A stretch of 64,000 nt of DNA from the NCBI GenBank assembly GCA_904066235.2, contig CAJFCV020000001.1, positions 992,001 through 1,056,000 on the forward strand, read 5' to 3'. Below the pieces are notes generated by a model, which was given only the letters and a program-made list of their open reading frames with translations, made no database searches and was not told where the DNA came from. This DNA comes from Bursaphelenchus xylophilus (taxonomy: Eukaryota > Nematoda > Chromadorea > Rhabditida > Aphelenchoididae). Below are positions 55,201 to 63,981 of the stretch, in pieces; the first letter of the stretch is position 1, and each line of letters starts with the position of its first letter. The position numbers and the translations under genes are program-made.

Positions 55201-57161
55201 GCTGAGGATGGCCGAGTCGCAACTTCGTTGTTGACCAACTCCGACCTCTCCTACAAGCTGAAGGTCTCGGTTCAACGGCTCGGAACAACGTCCATTGAGT
55301 TGGTCCGTGTCGCCGGTCAACGTCGCTCCCATCCGTACGACGAACGGATTCGACACGATCTCCAACGATCGTCGGAGGTTGTCGTGGAACGCTGCGAAGA
55401 GGTCTTGGCGGCGCTGTACGAAGGCTCACGGGGAACGCAAGCCTGCATTAACGCTGCCAACACTGTTTCCGGTATCATCGGAGATCTAGACACGACCATC
55501 TTGTTTGCCACTTCCGGCTCACTAAATCCAGCCTCTCCGCAGCATCAGCCGCAGAGCGCCAAGGAGCATCGCGACACAATTGTTCGTACCGCCAAGGCGT
55601 TGATCGAAGATACCAAAGCACTCGTCACCGGTGCCGCTTCGAACCAAGAGCAACTCGCGGTGGCGGCGCAGAACTCGGTCCGCACCATTATGCAGCTCAC
55701 GGAAGCCGTGCGTCGCGGCGCGTCCGTCCTCTCCAAGGACTCGCAGGAGTCGCGAGTGCTCGTGTTCCATGCATGCCGCGATGTGGCCGCGTCGTTGTCG
55801 AACCTCATTAACGCCACGAATCGGGCGTCCGGAAGGAACCCGCAAGACCCGGCAATGAGCAATCTGAAGGACGCCGCCAAGACGATGGTTATTAATGTTT
55901 CGAACTTGTTGAAGACGGTGAAATCATTTGAGGAGCAGAATCGGGGAGGAGCATATGCCCTCGAGGCTGCTATGGATGCCATTGATTTCGCTGTCAGGGT
56001 AAGTGGCGGTTTTGTGGACAACGCTAGGGGATACTATCAGTGTGTCGGGAAAATCATATGTTTTGTCACGCCTATCACCGCTTTGCGACGGCTCGCAGGA
56101 GATTTGTTGCGCGACTGCGACGAGGCGAGAAATTCTGCTGCGACCAATCCACATTATTTTCCTGACAGACTGATATGTATATACCACCGCCGAGCAGTAC
56201 ATTCTAATCTCTACTTTTCAGCAATACGACCTCAACGAATCCCCCAAGCGCACCGATCCCGCTACCGCCGAAGATGTGATTCGAGCCACCCGCGAAGTCA
56301 CCGAGGCCTCAACCCGCGCCACAACGATGGCGTCGGCCCTCGACACCGAGCGTGTGATTGCGGCGTCCAACTTTGCGCGCAAAGCTGTCGCCGACCTCTT
56401 GTCCACTACCTTGTCCGCTTCGCTGAACGCCGACACTCCCGAATTGGGGGCGAAGACGAAGAATGCGGGACGGGAGGTGGCGATTCAGGTGAAACAACTG
56501 CTTCAACATCTGTTGGCCTATGTTGCACAGCCCGCAAATCATTCATGCAAGGAGCTGATCTTGTTGGCTTCACAGGAGGTGTCTAATGTAAGTCGGGATT
56601 TCTTTGCTGGGTCTATATTAGCTAGTCCTTTCCCCAAGGGTCCGAATTGACTAGTCCTTTCCCTGAGGGCCCGAATTTCCGAAACAAACGTCCCGAAAAG
56701 TCAATTGGCGATATCGTTTCGAAACATCTCAAGTTTTGGTCCATTCTTCACGCCTATTGATACATCACTCCCCTTCCCCGGCCGCTGCCCTCCGTCCCCA
56801 AGGCCCTCAGGGCACAAGCATGGGACGTCGGGAGGGTCCGAACCAACTCTCGCCGTCAAAAGAGCGAGAAGCGGGGCCGGCGCACGAAAAAATTGTCCAT
56901 CTGTTTCTGCGATATTTTCTTTCGTCGTTCGGTCTTTCAGGGGGGGAGGCCGAGAGGTCGTTTATTCATCCCCTTTTTTTCTTGCAGTCAGTCGGGATTT
57001 TGGCCAACTGTTGTGAGGCGTTGCGCTCCAACTGGTCCACCGAACGCAGAGAGCCGCAGAATGCGATCGAGGCCGCCGAAAACGAGCTGCTCGGCGCCGC
57101 GTCGTCGATTGAGGCCGCCGCCGAACGACTGCAACATCTGAAGCCCAGGCATCAAGTTCAG
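37207..57161 (+). CDS. tln-1: talin, N-terminal head and most of the rod (3' end beyond window)
   Basis: Twelve exons keep frame: 37207-37336, 38005-38102, 42774-43129, 43786-44019, 44451-44778, 45262-46647, 47255-47461, 51594-51807, 52435-52966, 53034-55998, 56222-56587, 56988-57161 (2,330 codons). Talin links integrin tails to actin at adhesions. The FERM head is clear: F0 (MVAITLDV, SYWLEGSKQLDYYLLRNG), F1 (LSNHEEYSLVRD, LHTDDDVCWLD), F2 (LILRRKFFVSD, MRDLLPKEYAKAK) and F3 (YGVTFFLVKEKVPGKNKLIP, DFGDYKDGYYCVKT, GYIDIILKKKK). In F3 the vertebrate KRW (Trp359) site reads RRY. The rod of helical bundles follows, e.g. RGTQACINAANTVSGIIGDL and ALIEDTKALVTGAASNQEQL. The last exon matches the segment just before the I/LWEQ actin-binding domain (AENELLGAASSIEAAAERLQ). 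About 200 residues are missing and must lie past 64000. C. elegans tln-1 is the named orthologue. Confidence 0.93.
37337..38004. other. talin intron 1, AT-rich
   Basis: No repeat family or nested gene is seen. The sequence is AT-rich with one long A/T run near 37745-37800. Confidence 0.5.
38400..39130. repeat. family D array with regular spacing
   Basis: About two dozen copies of GCACAGTGC, GCACTGTGC or GCACGGTGC lie in T/A-rich spacers. From 38817 to 39120 twelve consecutive copies start 26-30 bp apart (mean about 27.5). The motif is its own near-complement, so strand cannot be assigned. No TTTTCATAAAGTGC ends flank this array. It lies in talin intron 2. Confidence 0.85.
39359..39973 (-). 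CDS. small gene nested in talin intron 2
   Basis: Exon 1 is 39973-39838 and exon 2 is 39399-39359. The donor is AAA/GTAAGTT, the acceptor is TTTTTCAG and a split codon gives 58 residues ending in TGA. The sequence starts MFGSKISWLSPVGFMLAQQP, then TAMTKAPEAFEAIRCFNENP, and ends NPEPTPILFK. There is a modest hydrophobic stretch near the N-terminus and one cysteine. The size and composition would suit a small mitochondrial or membrane-associated subunit, but I recognise no family and this is only a guess. Upstream on the minus strand (40020-40060) is GGCGGAGAAACGGCGCGAAA-type sequence that could be a promoter. Codon-like composition is clearly unlike the surrounding T/A-rich intron. Confidence 0.5.
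39575..39690. repeat. repeat family C, partial
   Basis: ATCTCGATTATTTCTGCATA block and a degenerate ATTTCATCAAGATCTGGAG end. It lies in the intron of the nested gene. Confidence 0.45.
40228..40873. mobile_element. family D element, full copy with terminal repeats
   Basis: Starts TTTTCATAAAGTGCATGGAC and ends with its exact complement. Between lie about eighteen D nine-mers, some in direct tandem (GCACCGTGC and GCACGGTGC variants too), and blocks such as AACGGCTTTTTTGTTGTTTG. Nothing is encoded. Talin intron 2. Confidence 0.8.
41289..41445. mobile_element. MITE A1, full copy
   Basis: Talin intron 2; right end CCCGACTGACAGATA is altered. Confidence 0.85.
42185..42311. mobile_element. MITE A2
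   Basis: Right end decayed (TTTCTCGACCAACTGATA). The next fold-back B copy starts 2 bp later. Confidence 0.75.
42314..42568. mobile_element. fold-back B, full copy
   Basis: CAGTGGGGGACCTGATCCAC and CAGGTCCGTCACTG ends; talin intron 2. Confidence 0.85.
43174..43321. mobile_element. MITE A1, full copy
   Basis: Talin intron 3; left end has TCGCGGAAATAATGAGCAC. Confidence 0.8.
43340..43735. repeat. repeat family C, full copy
   Basis: Ends AAATCTGAGCGTCGCACTTG 50 bp before talin exon 4; all internal boxes present. Confidence 0.75.
44039..44111. mobile_element. MITE A1, internally deleted
   Basis: 73 bp: a shortened left end (TCAGTCTGTCGG), part of the interior, and a complete right end. Talin intron 4. 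Confidence 0.7.
44150..44345. repeat. repeat family C, partial
   Basis: TTTTTTCCGCACGAAATTGA and ACTGTGGAGAGTAATTTTTC blocks. Talin intron 4. Confidence 0.55.
44821..44952. mobile_element. MITE A1
   Basis: Slightly shortened interior; talin intron 5. Confidence 0.8.
45050..45204. mobile_element. MITE A2, full copy
   Basis: Interior GGCGAGCCGTCGCAACGCGA. A single family D nine-mer lies just upstream at 45009. Talin intron 5. Confidence 0.8.
46671..46977. mobile_element. cluster of MITE A2 ends
   Basis: Five or six partial left ends (variants of TGTCGGGAAAATAATGTGGA) alternate with CCGATATCTGTC-like linkers before one complete right end. This is a second end-only cluster, less regular than 35067-35256. 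Talin intron 6. Confidence 0.75.
47643..48066. repeat. repeat family C, full copy
   Basis: Starts GTGCGACGCTCAGATTTTGG; the far end is AAAATCTGAGCACCGCA. Talin intron 7. Confidence 0.75.
48600..49026. repeat. repeat family C, full copy
   Basis: Starts TTGCGACACTCAGATTTTGA and ends TTTGAGTGTCGCAATTT, the mirrored ends of the family. Talin intron 7. Confidence 0.75.
49366..49419 (+). CDS. possible alternative first exon of a short talin isoform
   Basis: ATG at 49366 opens an 18-codon stretch (MAYTIYRWRYEKVEFYGK) that ends exactly at a good donor, AAA/GTAAGTG, in phase 0. The next talin exon (51594) also starts in phase 0. Splicing to it would give a rod-only talin without the FERM head. About 200 bp upstream are GC-richer than the rest of the intron. 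No transcript evidence; an isolated chance match is possible. Confidence 0.3.
49620..50080. other. talin intron 7, unassigned
   Basis: No repeat family or exon is recognised between the possible first exon and the family D element. Confidence 0.4.
50082..50709. mobile_element. family D element with tandem array
   Basis: Starts TTTCATAAAGTGCACGGAC and ends ATGTCCATCCCACTTTCTGA (decayed). Inside, a unit of about 32 bp (TTTGCACAGTGCAAACGGCT plus TTTTCGTCG) repeats about a dozen times. Spacers differ from those of the 38.4 kb array although the nine-mer is the same. Talin intron 7. Confidence 0.8.
50710..51590. other. talin intron 7, unassigned
   Basis: AT-rich with A/T runs near 50940-51000; no gene or family member. 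Confidence 0.45.
51880..52035. mobile_element. MITE A1, full copy
   Basis: Talin intron 8; left end has TCGGTAAAATAATGTGCAC. Confidence 0.85.
52140..52360. repeat. repeat family C, partial
   Basis: Ends TTTGAATGTCGCACTTGGGG; the CTCTCC and CGGCCGCAAAG boxes are missing. Talin intron 8. Confidence 0.55.
56037..56174. mobile_element. MITE A2, full copy
   Basis: Fills most of talin intron 10. Confidence 0.8.
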
Positions 57162-57530
57162 GTTGGTTTTGGTTTGAATTTTATTGTATTTTACTTTATT
57201 TTTTGGCGATTTTTTTGACTGGCAAGGGAAAGCAATGTCTATAAATATTCAAGATTAAATTTCAAGCGATTGTGACCAAAAATTAATCATTCGCTAGGCT
57301 TATTAAGTATGTGTGAATTCGGCCGTATAAGGGTCAATTTGAGTCCAAAAATTAGGGTGATGGCATCTGAAGTCATCTTACAGTAATTAGAGGTGAAAAA
57401 TTGGTTTTTGCGACATGCACTGTGCAAAAACAACAGTTTTGCAATAGACTTCTTTTTCTTGTCATCGCTGGACTTTTTCTTCGCGGTTCAAATGCCAAAA
57501 ATTGTTTCAACGACTGTCCGAACGGACAAG
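57162..57530. other. start of talin intron 12
   Basis: GTTGGT donor, then AT-rich sequence; one family D nine-mer at 57418. No exon. Confidence 0.5.
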
Positions 57531-57533
57531 CAA

Positions 57534-57682
57534 CAGTCTGTCGGGAAAATAATGTGGTCTCGTAGCGCCTTGGAATCTCCCATCATCGCTTTCTTGACGG
57601 CCGTCTGGAGATTTGGCAGGCGACTGCGACGAGGCGAGATATTTCGCTGCAACAAATCCACATTATTTTCCCGACAGACTGA
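57534..57682. mobile_element. MITE A2, full copy
   Basis: CAGTCTGTCGGGAAAATAAT at the left, perfect complement at the right. Confidence 0.85.
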
Positions 57683-57713
57683 TATCTCAGCGTCTTTCTT
57701 CTCTATGATCGCC

Positions 57714-57816
57714 GAAGTAAAAAGCAATCTGATTTTCTCCGCGACACAATTCATTTTCTCGGCGGCGATGCGATTTTCCCTGCGATAAAGTGTTCATTAT
57801 TTTCTCGACAAACTGA
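57714..57816. mobile_element. MITE A1, 5'-truncated
   Basis: Right two thirds only, immediately after the A2 copy. Confidence 0.75.
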
Positions 57817-58545
57817 TATCTCAAATTTTTTACTTTCTGAAAGTCTACGAGCAAAAAATTTGACCAATTTTTGATCATTCCACAGCCCTTCCAAGGAAAT
57901 TTCTGTTTCCTACAGTAGCTAAAAGTGTTTGATTTGCGAACCGCCTAACCCAATTTCGCGCATCTCGCCTCGTTTTGCTCAATTTATTCAAATTTAATCC
58001 GCCCATAAAGCGAGAGGGATGGGGCTGCTTAAGCGGGCGGCTTCAAATCCCCGGCTTCAAATCCGATTTCCCCCCTTCAACTGTGATTTGATTTGGCCAA
58101 AAATTATGGCCAAAGTTATGCGCTTCCCAAGTCGGAAATTGTGTATTGACTTGTCGCAAGTGACGACATTCGTCTCCGGTTTACGACCGGCCGGCCGCAT
58201 GTGGTATTAAGACCTTGCACTTCGGGGTCTGTTTATGCCCCGGCTTCGATTCTTCGCCGGGATTCGAAACGTTTCGAACAGCCGCGGCCCCCCCGAAAAA
58301 ACATGCCCCGCCGCCGGTGCTGGGGACTTATGCCGCCGGAAATCGCCGGCGAACAGCTGGCCGGCTTCGGCGGGGCCAAAGGTTTCGGCCCCATCGTTTT
58401 TTGGATGGGTTTTGGGACGTGACAAATTCTTTCGCAAACACTCGAAGATAATGTCATCATTTGGGAGGCGGGTGAAAAGGCCATTGTCTTTATCGTTTCC
58501 TCGTGTTCTTTAGGCGTTTTTACGTCTTATTGCTTTAGTTTGTCT
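57817..58545. other. intron sequence with a GC-rich block
   Basis: 58180-58400 is strongly GC-rich with repeated GCCGG and CGCCGG units (GCCGCCGGAAATCGCCGGCG). It looks like a decayed palindromic repeat. No exon is supported. Confidence 0.4.
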
Positions 58546-58546
58546 A

Positions 58547-58767
58547 TCAGGCAGTCGGGAAAATGATGAGCATTTGGTTCATAAAGCCTGACTTTGGAAA
58601 CGACCAGTCGCACAGGCTTGTCGGGAAAATAATGAGCACTGTGTCGCATCGAAAGTCGCATCGCCGCCGAGAAAATGAATTGTGTCGCGGAGAAAATCAA
58701 ATTGCTTTTCACTTCAGCGACGGGATTGGCCATCGACAGAATGCTCATTATTTTCCCGACAGACCGA
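58547..58767. mobile_element. MITE A1 fragment followed by full A1 copy
   Basis: A stray left end at 58547-58575 (CAGGCAGTCGGGAAAATGAT), then a full copy from 58614 to 58767. Confidence 0.8.
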
Positions 58768-58805
58768 TAATTCATATTTATTTGAGGGGCCAAGACTAGG
58801 CCCAA

Positions 58806-58872
58806 CTCATTTTCTCTGCGGCGATGCGATTTTCGATGCGACAAAATTCTCATTATTTTCCCGGCAGACTGT
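58806..58872. mobile_element. MITE A1, right-end fragment
   Basis: CGGCGATGCGATTTTCGATG to CCCGGCAGACTG. Confidence 0.7.
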
Positions 58873-58879
58873 TAGACAA

Positions 58880-59630
58880 ACACGAAGTTATAAGACGCAT
58901 AGCGGAAGATTTCAGCGTCTCCAGCGATTAAAATGAAGGTTCAGGGATCCCAAAAGACCCCCGCACCACATCATACATTCTTCCATTTAACCAGTCTCTG
59001 CCCATTAATTCCGAGTTCTGAACCTCTTTCGGGCGTCGTATGTGGGCCCCACATAGAACCCCATTACGCATTAATGGATTAGTTATGGCCTATGATCTAT
59101 TTAAATGCATTCAGCGTATACAACTTTTGCCTCCGAAAAAACACTGCGTTTAGCTTCGGGCCGCGTTTCCGCCTCGGGGATTTGGTTATAAACAGCAGTC
59201 CGCCTTCTGCGGTATAAGGCCCGTTCCGCCGCCGCCGCCGGAACTCTGGCTTCTGCGGCTTCTGTTTCGGACATGCCGCACTAATCCCAGGCCTTTTTCC
59301 GCGCAATTATCTTTAATTAAAAGTGGGCGGCAATTCCAGACGCCGCTCGAGTGGGCCTTGAAGTGCGATGAAGGCCCGTAGATGGGGCCTTCATGTCGTC
59401 ACTTAACCTCCTGCCTGTCGATGAATGCGAAAATTCTCCAGCGGTTTTTTTAAGGCATAGCGGGCTGGTTTCCGTAGAGGCATGGCCACTTTTTGAAGGT
59501 TTTTAGGTATTCAAGTGTTCGTGTTTCATCTGAAATCCATTTTTGGTCATTTCATATCAGAATTTTAAGGAAATGCAACTCTTTTTCGGCCGAATTAGCT
59601 CGGAATAAACACTAATTCTTGGGCTGGAAA
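58880..59630. other. intron sequence, unassigned
   Basis: Includes a GC-rich GCCGCCGCCGCC run near 59225. No supported exon. Confidence 0.4.
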
Positions 59631-59635
59631 TATCC

Positions 59636-60050
59636 CAAGTGCGACGCTCAGATTTGCGTCAACTTTTGCTCACATTTTAGGCTTGGTCCACATATCAATC
59701 ACTGAAAATTCTAGATCACGCTTTGCCGCCAGAGCCAAGAAATCCAAGAATCTTTGTGGCCAAGAGAGCACGCAAAATGCGAAGAGTGGCTAGCGAAAAA
59801 CACTTTTTGGCCATATCTTTACCAGTTTCGTGCAGAAAAAATTGATTTTTTGTGGAAACATTACCCTCTACAGCAAAAATACCCATGAAAATTTTCATGC
59901 CAAAATTCACAAAAAAATTTCACATTTTTTTCTACTTTAGATCTAAAAATCTCGGTCGTTTTTGCAAATACCGAGCTATGTATCTCGCATATGTCTTATA
60001 AAAAAATAATCTAGTGCCAAGTTTCATCAAAATCTGAGCGTCGCACTTGA
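59636..60050. repeat. repeat family C, full copy
   Basis: The clearest mirrored ends: AAGTGCGACGCTCAGATTTG and AAATCTGAGCGTCGCACTTG. Confidence 0.8.
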
Positions 60051-60194
60051 AGTACTTCACTTCAAAAGTAGTCTCTCCTCATTTATCGTACTCTCTCACA
60101 AAAACGATCATTATACCATCGAATTTCATTGTCAGCTTTCCTCAGGAGGCCTAGCTACTGAATAGTTAAAAAATACTGGTCTTCCAGTTCGTTA

Positions 60195-60275
60195 TGAGTC
60201 CTTATTGCAGCCCATGTGTCCTTATATCATCCCAATGTGTCCTTATATCATCCTCACTTTTCCTTATAGCAATCG
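60195..60275. repeat. short tandem repeat
   Basis: Three to four imperfect units of about 20 bp (TGTCCTTATATCATCCCA). The rest of 60280-60830 is unassigned; a 165-codon open frame there has no recognisable motif. Confidence 0.6.
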
Positions 60276-60834
60276 TTATGTCAATGTCGGGCGGCGCATC
60301 CAACTTTATCGCTTGGGATCTGCGCCTTCAGCCTCTCCTAATCCCAACGCCTTATGGCCCAGAGATCCGCGCGTTTCGCACAATGAAGCCAACTCTAACT
60401 AAGTCATTATGCATTTTATGCCCGCCTCAAATTCAATCCGCCGTTCTCAAGGTCGTTAAGTCCAAGTTCGTTCCTCCCGCTTTCGGAGAGCCTGATTCCT
60501 TGGCCCAAACGCCTCAAGAAATATGGAGAGGAATGCCCGCTCAAACAGCGGGCATTTCGAGAGGTGAAAGGGGGCAAAGGTCACGGCAAAGGATCGCCCT
60601 CCGATTTATAGTAGTAGGGAGGGCGACAATTCTTTCGGCCGCTGTTTTTTGCATGCACTGGCCAATGCATAAAACATTCTCCTCAGTTTAGGGCCTGAGG
60701 GATTTTTCAAGGCTCTCTGAGCGGTCAAGCCGGCTGAATGGACTTGATTTGTAATATAGATTGGCTTTTCCCTGGGGGTTTCAAAGGCTTAGTAGGTGAG
60801 CTAAGCTTTTCAGGGACTGATAAGTGGAGAGAGA

Positions 60835-60885
60835 AGATTTATGCAAAATTTGAAGTAAATCTGAGCGTCGCACTTGGAGTACTGC
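60835..60885. repeat. family C end fragment
   Basis: TTTGAAGTAAATCTGAGCGT and CGCACTTGGAG. Confidence 0.55.
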
Positions 60886-61095
60886 CCTTGTTAGATCAAT
60901 AGGCTAAATTTTAAAATTTTCTCCCAGAAATTGATGAAATTTTTTTAAATCCCTGTAATTACTGTATTACATAGAGTACTATTAGTTCGTCGGGAAAATA
61001 ATGTCTTTTTTCGGGGTTTGCACTGTGCAAAATTTGCGACAAAACGGCCCTGGGAAGCGTCAAAAAATGAACGCTTTTTTTGAAAAACCGTTGTA

Positions 61096-61240
61096 TCACT
61101 CTGTCGGGAAAATAATGAGCACCATGTCGCTGCACCCATCGTGTTGCTGACCTCAAAACCAATTTGATTTCCTCCGCGACACAATTTATTTTATGCGATT
61201 TTCGCTGCGACAGAATGCTCATTATTTTCCCGACAGACTC
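61096..61240. mobile_element. MITE A1
   Basis: Slight internal deletion. A lone left-end fragment lies at 60984-61003 and one family D nine-mer at 61020. Confidence 0.8.
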
Positions 61241-61666
61241 GTATCGCCCTCTTGATCTTCTTAACCTCGGATAAGAAGGTCAAAACTCCGCAGGGAAACG
61301 CTGAATTTCCCTTAATCCTGACGCTTTTTCGTCCCTCTTTTCCAATTAGCCGGCTCTCGTAAAATCGCGATTAAATTCGCTCTCCTTCGGCTTTGTTTCG
61401 GTGAGGAGATTCGGAGCCACTTCATAGTTCAAAGCGCCCCAAAATTCCCGCCGCTTTTATGCCAAGTGCACATGGCGCGACTCGAATTGCACAATTTTAT
61501 TCAAATTTCAGCGGCTTCCGCCCCGCCTCTTAGGCGATTGCTTTTCCGCTGTTGGCAAACTATACGTTTCCGCGGCGGCGGCGGCGCGTTTCCTATTCGA
61601 AATTCGGAAATTCGAGGGCAAATATTGAGATTTGTTAGGGATTGCAAACTTGATTTTTGGTTGCCA

Positions 61667-61822
61667 TCGGTCTGTCGGGAAAATAATGAACGCAATGTCG
61701 ATGCGCCAATCACGTTGCTGAAGTAAAAAGAAATTTGATTTTCTCCACGATACAGTTCATTTTCTCGGCGGCGATGCGATTTTCGTTGCGACAGAGTGCT
61801 CATTATTTTCCCGACAGACTGA
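61667..61822. mobile_element. MITE A1, full copy
   Basis: TCGGTCTGTCGGGAAAATAA and exact right end. Confidence 0.85.
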
Positions 61823-62306
61823 TAAGTATGGGTGCTGACGGCTGAGATTTTACAGAGCAAAAAGAAGTCTTTCAAGGCTAAAGGGGAAATTGAACCCGTG
61901 CGGCATCAACCCTCTTGATTTCCAGACTGCCGCAATAGCCACGGCTAACTTAAGTCGGTCTCTTACCGATGAAGAGATCGACCGCGCTTTTTATCGCTTG
62001 CAATGCCTGCGCCTTTTATCAGGAAATTGTGCCAGTTTTGGGAATTTCCGAGCCCTAAACCCAAAATTGGGCAGCTAGCTTTGTCATATTTCTTGATCAA
62101 CACAACTTTCAGATTTTGTAACTCATGTTCCGCATAAAATTAGGAACGCCAATAAAAATACAATTCTTGTAAAGAAAGCCTAACAATAAGAGTCGCAGTT
62201 TTAGCAATTCCCTTGCAAAATTTTCCGTATTTTTCGATGCATTTCGCCGCGATTGAACTTTACTTTCAGTGGTTAGCACTTTGCATAGCTTCTGGCTTAA
62301 CATTTA
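61823..62306. other. intron sequence, unassigned
   Basis: No exon with the talin I/LWEQ signature is present here. Confidence 0.4.
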
Positions 62307-62456
62307 TCAGTCTGTCGGGAAAATAGTGAGCGCAATTTAGCTGCCTCGTCGCTGAAGTGAAAAGCAATTTGATTTTCTCCGCAACACAATTCATTTTCTC
62401 GGCAGCGATGCGATTTTCACTGCGACATTCTGCTCATTATTTTCCCGACAAACTAA
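62307..62456. mobile_element. MITE A1, full copy
   Basis: Right end CCGACAAACTAATA slightly altered. Confidence 0.8.
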
Positions 62457-62925
62457 TAGTTGAAGATTGGTCCAAAACGTTTCGACAGCGACCAATTCTG
62501 GGGCCCTTTTGTGGTCCTCGAAGACAAAGGCCCTCCGGGGTGGGCGGGGCCCACTGGGGCCTTCCTTCACCCTTGAGCGGACTTCCAGCCGATTTCCGGC
62601 ATCCGGTCAATTGTCTTTAACGACCGGAGGCGCCCCGTCCGCCATTGTTGCATTCCCGTTTCCCCCGGCATCGGGAATAGGAAAGCGGCAAGAAAACCGG
62701 CCATCCCCGCTTTTGTTGTGCGCCACCCATTGTTCGCGGCCATAACAAGCGTCGTCGCGGAGTGATGGGGTTTTGTCCTCCCGCCTCGTACGACTGCTAC
62801 TACCATGCGGTTTTGAAGCTCAAGCATGCCAAAAATTCAATGTTTTTGGCATTTTTTTCAAGTCCAAGGGCTAAGAATTTGTTTTCTTCTTGACAAAAGT
62901 CAAAGATCTCGTTGAATAGAATTAC
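62457..62925. other. intron sequence, GC-rich, unassigned
   Basis: 62500-62800 is GC-rich (GGGGCCC and GGGTGGGCGG runs). Open frames exist on both strands without motifs. Confidence 0.4.
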
Positions 62926-62928
62926 TAG

Positions 62929-63044
62929 TCGGTTTGTAAAGTCGTTGGATTAATTTAGGCTTCGCCAAATCTCTAGGTGTCGGCATAGCGATGATGGAAG
63001 ATTCCAAATCGCGACTAATCCACATTATTTTCCCGACAGACTGA
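62929..63044. mobile_element. MITE A2, diverged left end
   Basis: GTCGGTTTGTAAAGTCG at the left, complete right end. Confidence 0.75.
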
Positions 63045-63102
63045 TAAGATGACTTCGGAAGCCATCAAAAAAATTTTTAGGCTTAAATTTATTTTTATAT
63101 GG

Positions 63103-63258
63103 TCAGTTTGTCGGGAAAATAATGAGCAAAATTTCGCTGCGCCAATCCCGTCGCTGAAATGAAAAGAAATTTGATTTTCTCCGCGATACAATTCAGTTTC
63201 TCGGCGGCGATGCGATTTTCGATCCAACAGAGTGATCATTATTTTCCCGACAACCTGA
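63103..63258. mobile_element. MITE A1, full copy
   Basis: Left TCAGTTTGTCGGGAAAATAA; right end CCCGACAACCTGA. Confidence 0.85.
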
Positions 63259-63267
63259 GAGTATTTT

Positions 63268-63543
63268 CATAAAGTCACATGGACATTTGTCGCGGCCCGC
63301 ACCGTGCAGAAAAATTACCAATTTTTTGCACCGTGCATTTCACTTTCTTTCGGCTTTTGCACAGTGCATCGAATTATAAATATCGCTGCGACAAAAGCAA
63401 GTTTCAACTACGTCGCTGTGAGGAACTTGCACAGTGCAAACGGCTTTTTTGAAGTTTGCACTGTGCGTTGGCGACAAGCCTGGGAAAAAGTTCAAAATGC
63501 ACTGTGCGAAGGCGAAAACATGTCCATGCACTTTATGAAAAAA
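63268..63543. mobile_element. family D element, short full copy
   Basis: TTTTCATAAAGTCACATGGAC at the left and ATGTCCATGCACTTTATGAA at the right, with seven D nine-mers inside. The shortest complete member. Confidence 0.8.
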
Positions 63544-63547
63544 ACTA

Positions 63548-63702
63548 TCAGTCTGTCGGGAAAATAATAAGCACTTTGTCGCATCGAAAATCACATCGCC
63601 GCCGAGAAAATTAAATATATCGCGGAGAAAATCAAATTGCTTTTCACTTCAGCGACACGATCGGCGCAGCGACATTGTGCTCATTATTTTCCCGACAGAT
63701 TT
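63548..63702. mobile_element. MITE A1, full copy
   Basis: TCAGTCTGTCGGGAAAATAA at the left; right end CCCGACAGATTTATA. Confidence 0.8.
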
Positions 63703-63948
63703 ATAGTATAATCTCTAAGCTCTCTCCTACTTTTTTGCCCATTCTCAAGTGTCTCAGGCAAATTTAACGACACTAGACTTCAATTCGAAGCCTCTGCTCT
63801 CCCACTCTCGCCCGAGACAGATGTTGCTCATGGCCGTCTGTCATGTGCAGCGCCAATAACTTTGATTTAACACTCGCGTATTCATAATGTTGTCAAACAC
63901 TGCACACATGTCACATCCGCGCGCCCCCCACCCAACCCCATAATATCT

Positions 63949-63981
63949 GGCATCCCCCCTATTTGAGTAGGGGTGGATGCC
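63949..63981. repeat. hairpin near window end
   Basis: GGCATCCCCCCTA pairs with TAGGGGTGGATGCC around TTTGAG. Outside it, GTCAC-CGCGCGCC at 63910-63925 faces GTGACGCGCGCC at 63985-63997, so a larger inverted structure may be cut by the window edge. Confidence 0.55.

Noticed and set aside
56017..56586. Read-through of the large talin exon into intron 10 and beyond
   Set aside because: The extended frame enters a MITE A2 copy and shifted exon 11 sequence; the GTAAGTGG donor at 55999 and CAG at 56221 restore the talin frame.
58200..58450. GC-rich open frames on both strands
   Set aside because: Simultaneous open frames on both strands in a GCCGG-rich repeat are expected by composition; no motif.
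60194..60691. 165-codon plus-strand open frame
   Set aside because: No recognisable domain, begins in a short tandem repeat, and lies in a talin intron on the same strand; not supported as a gene.
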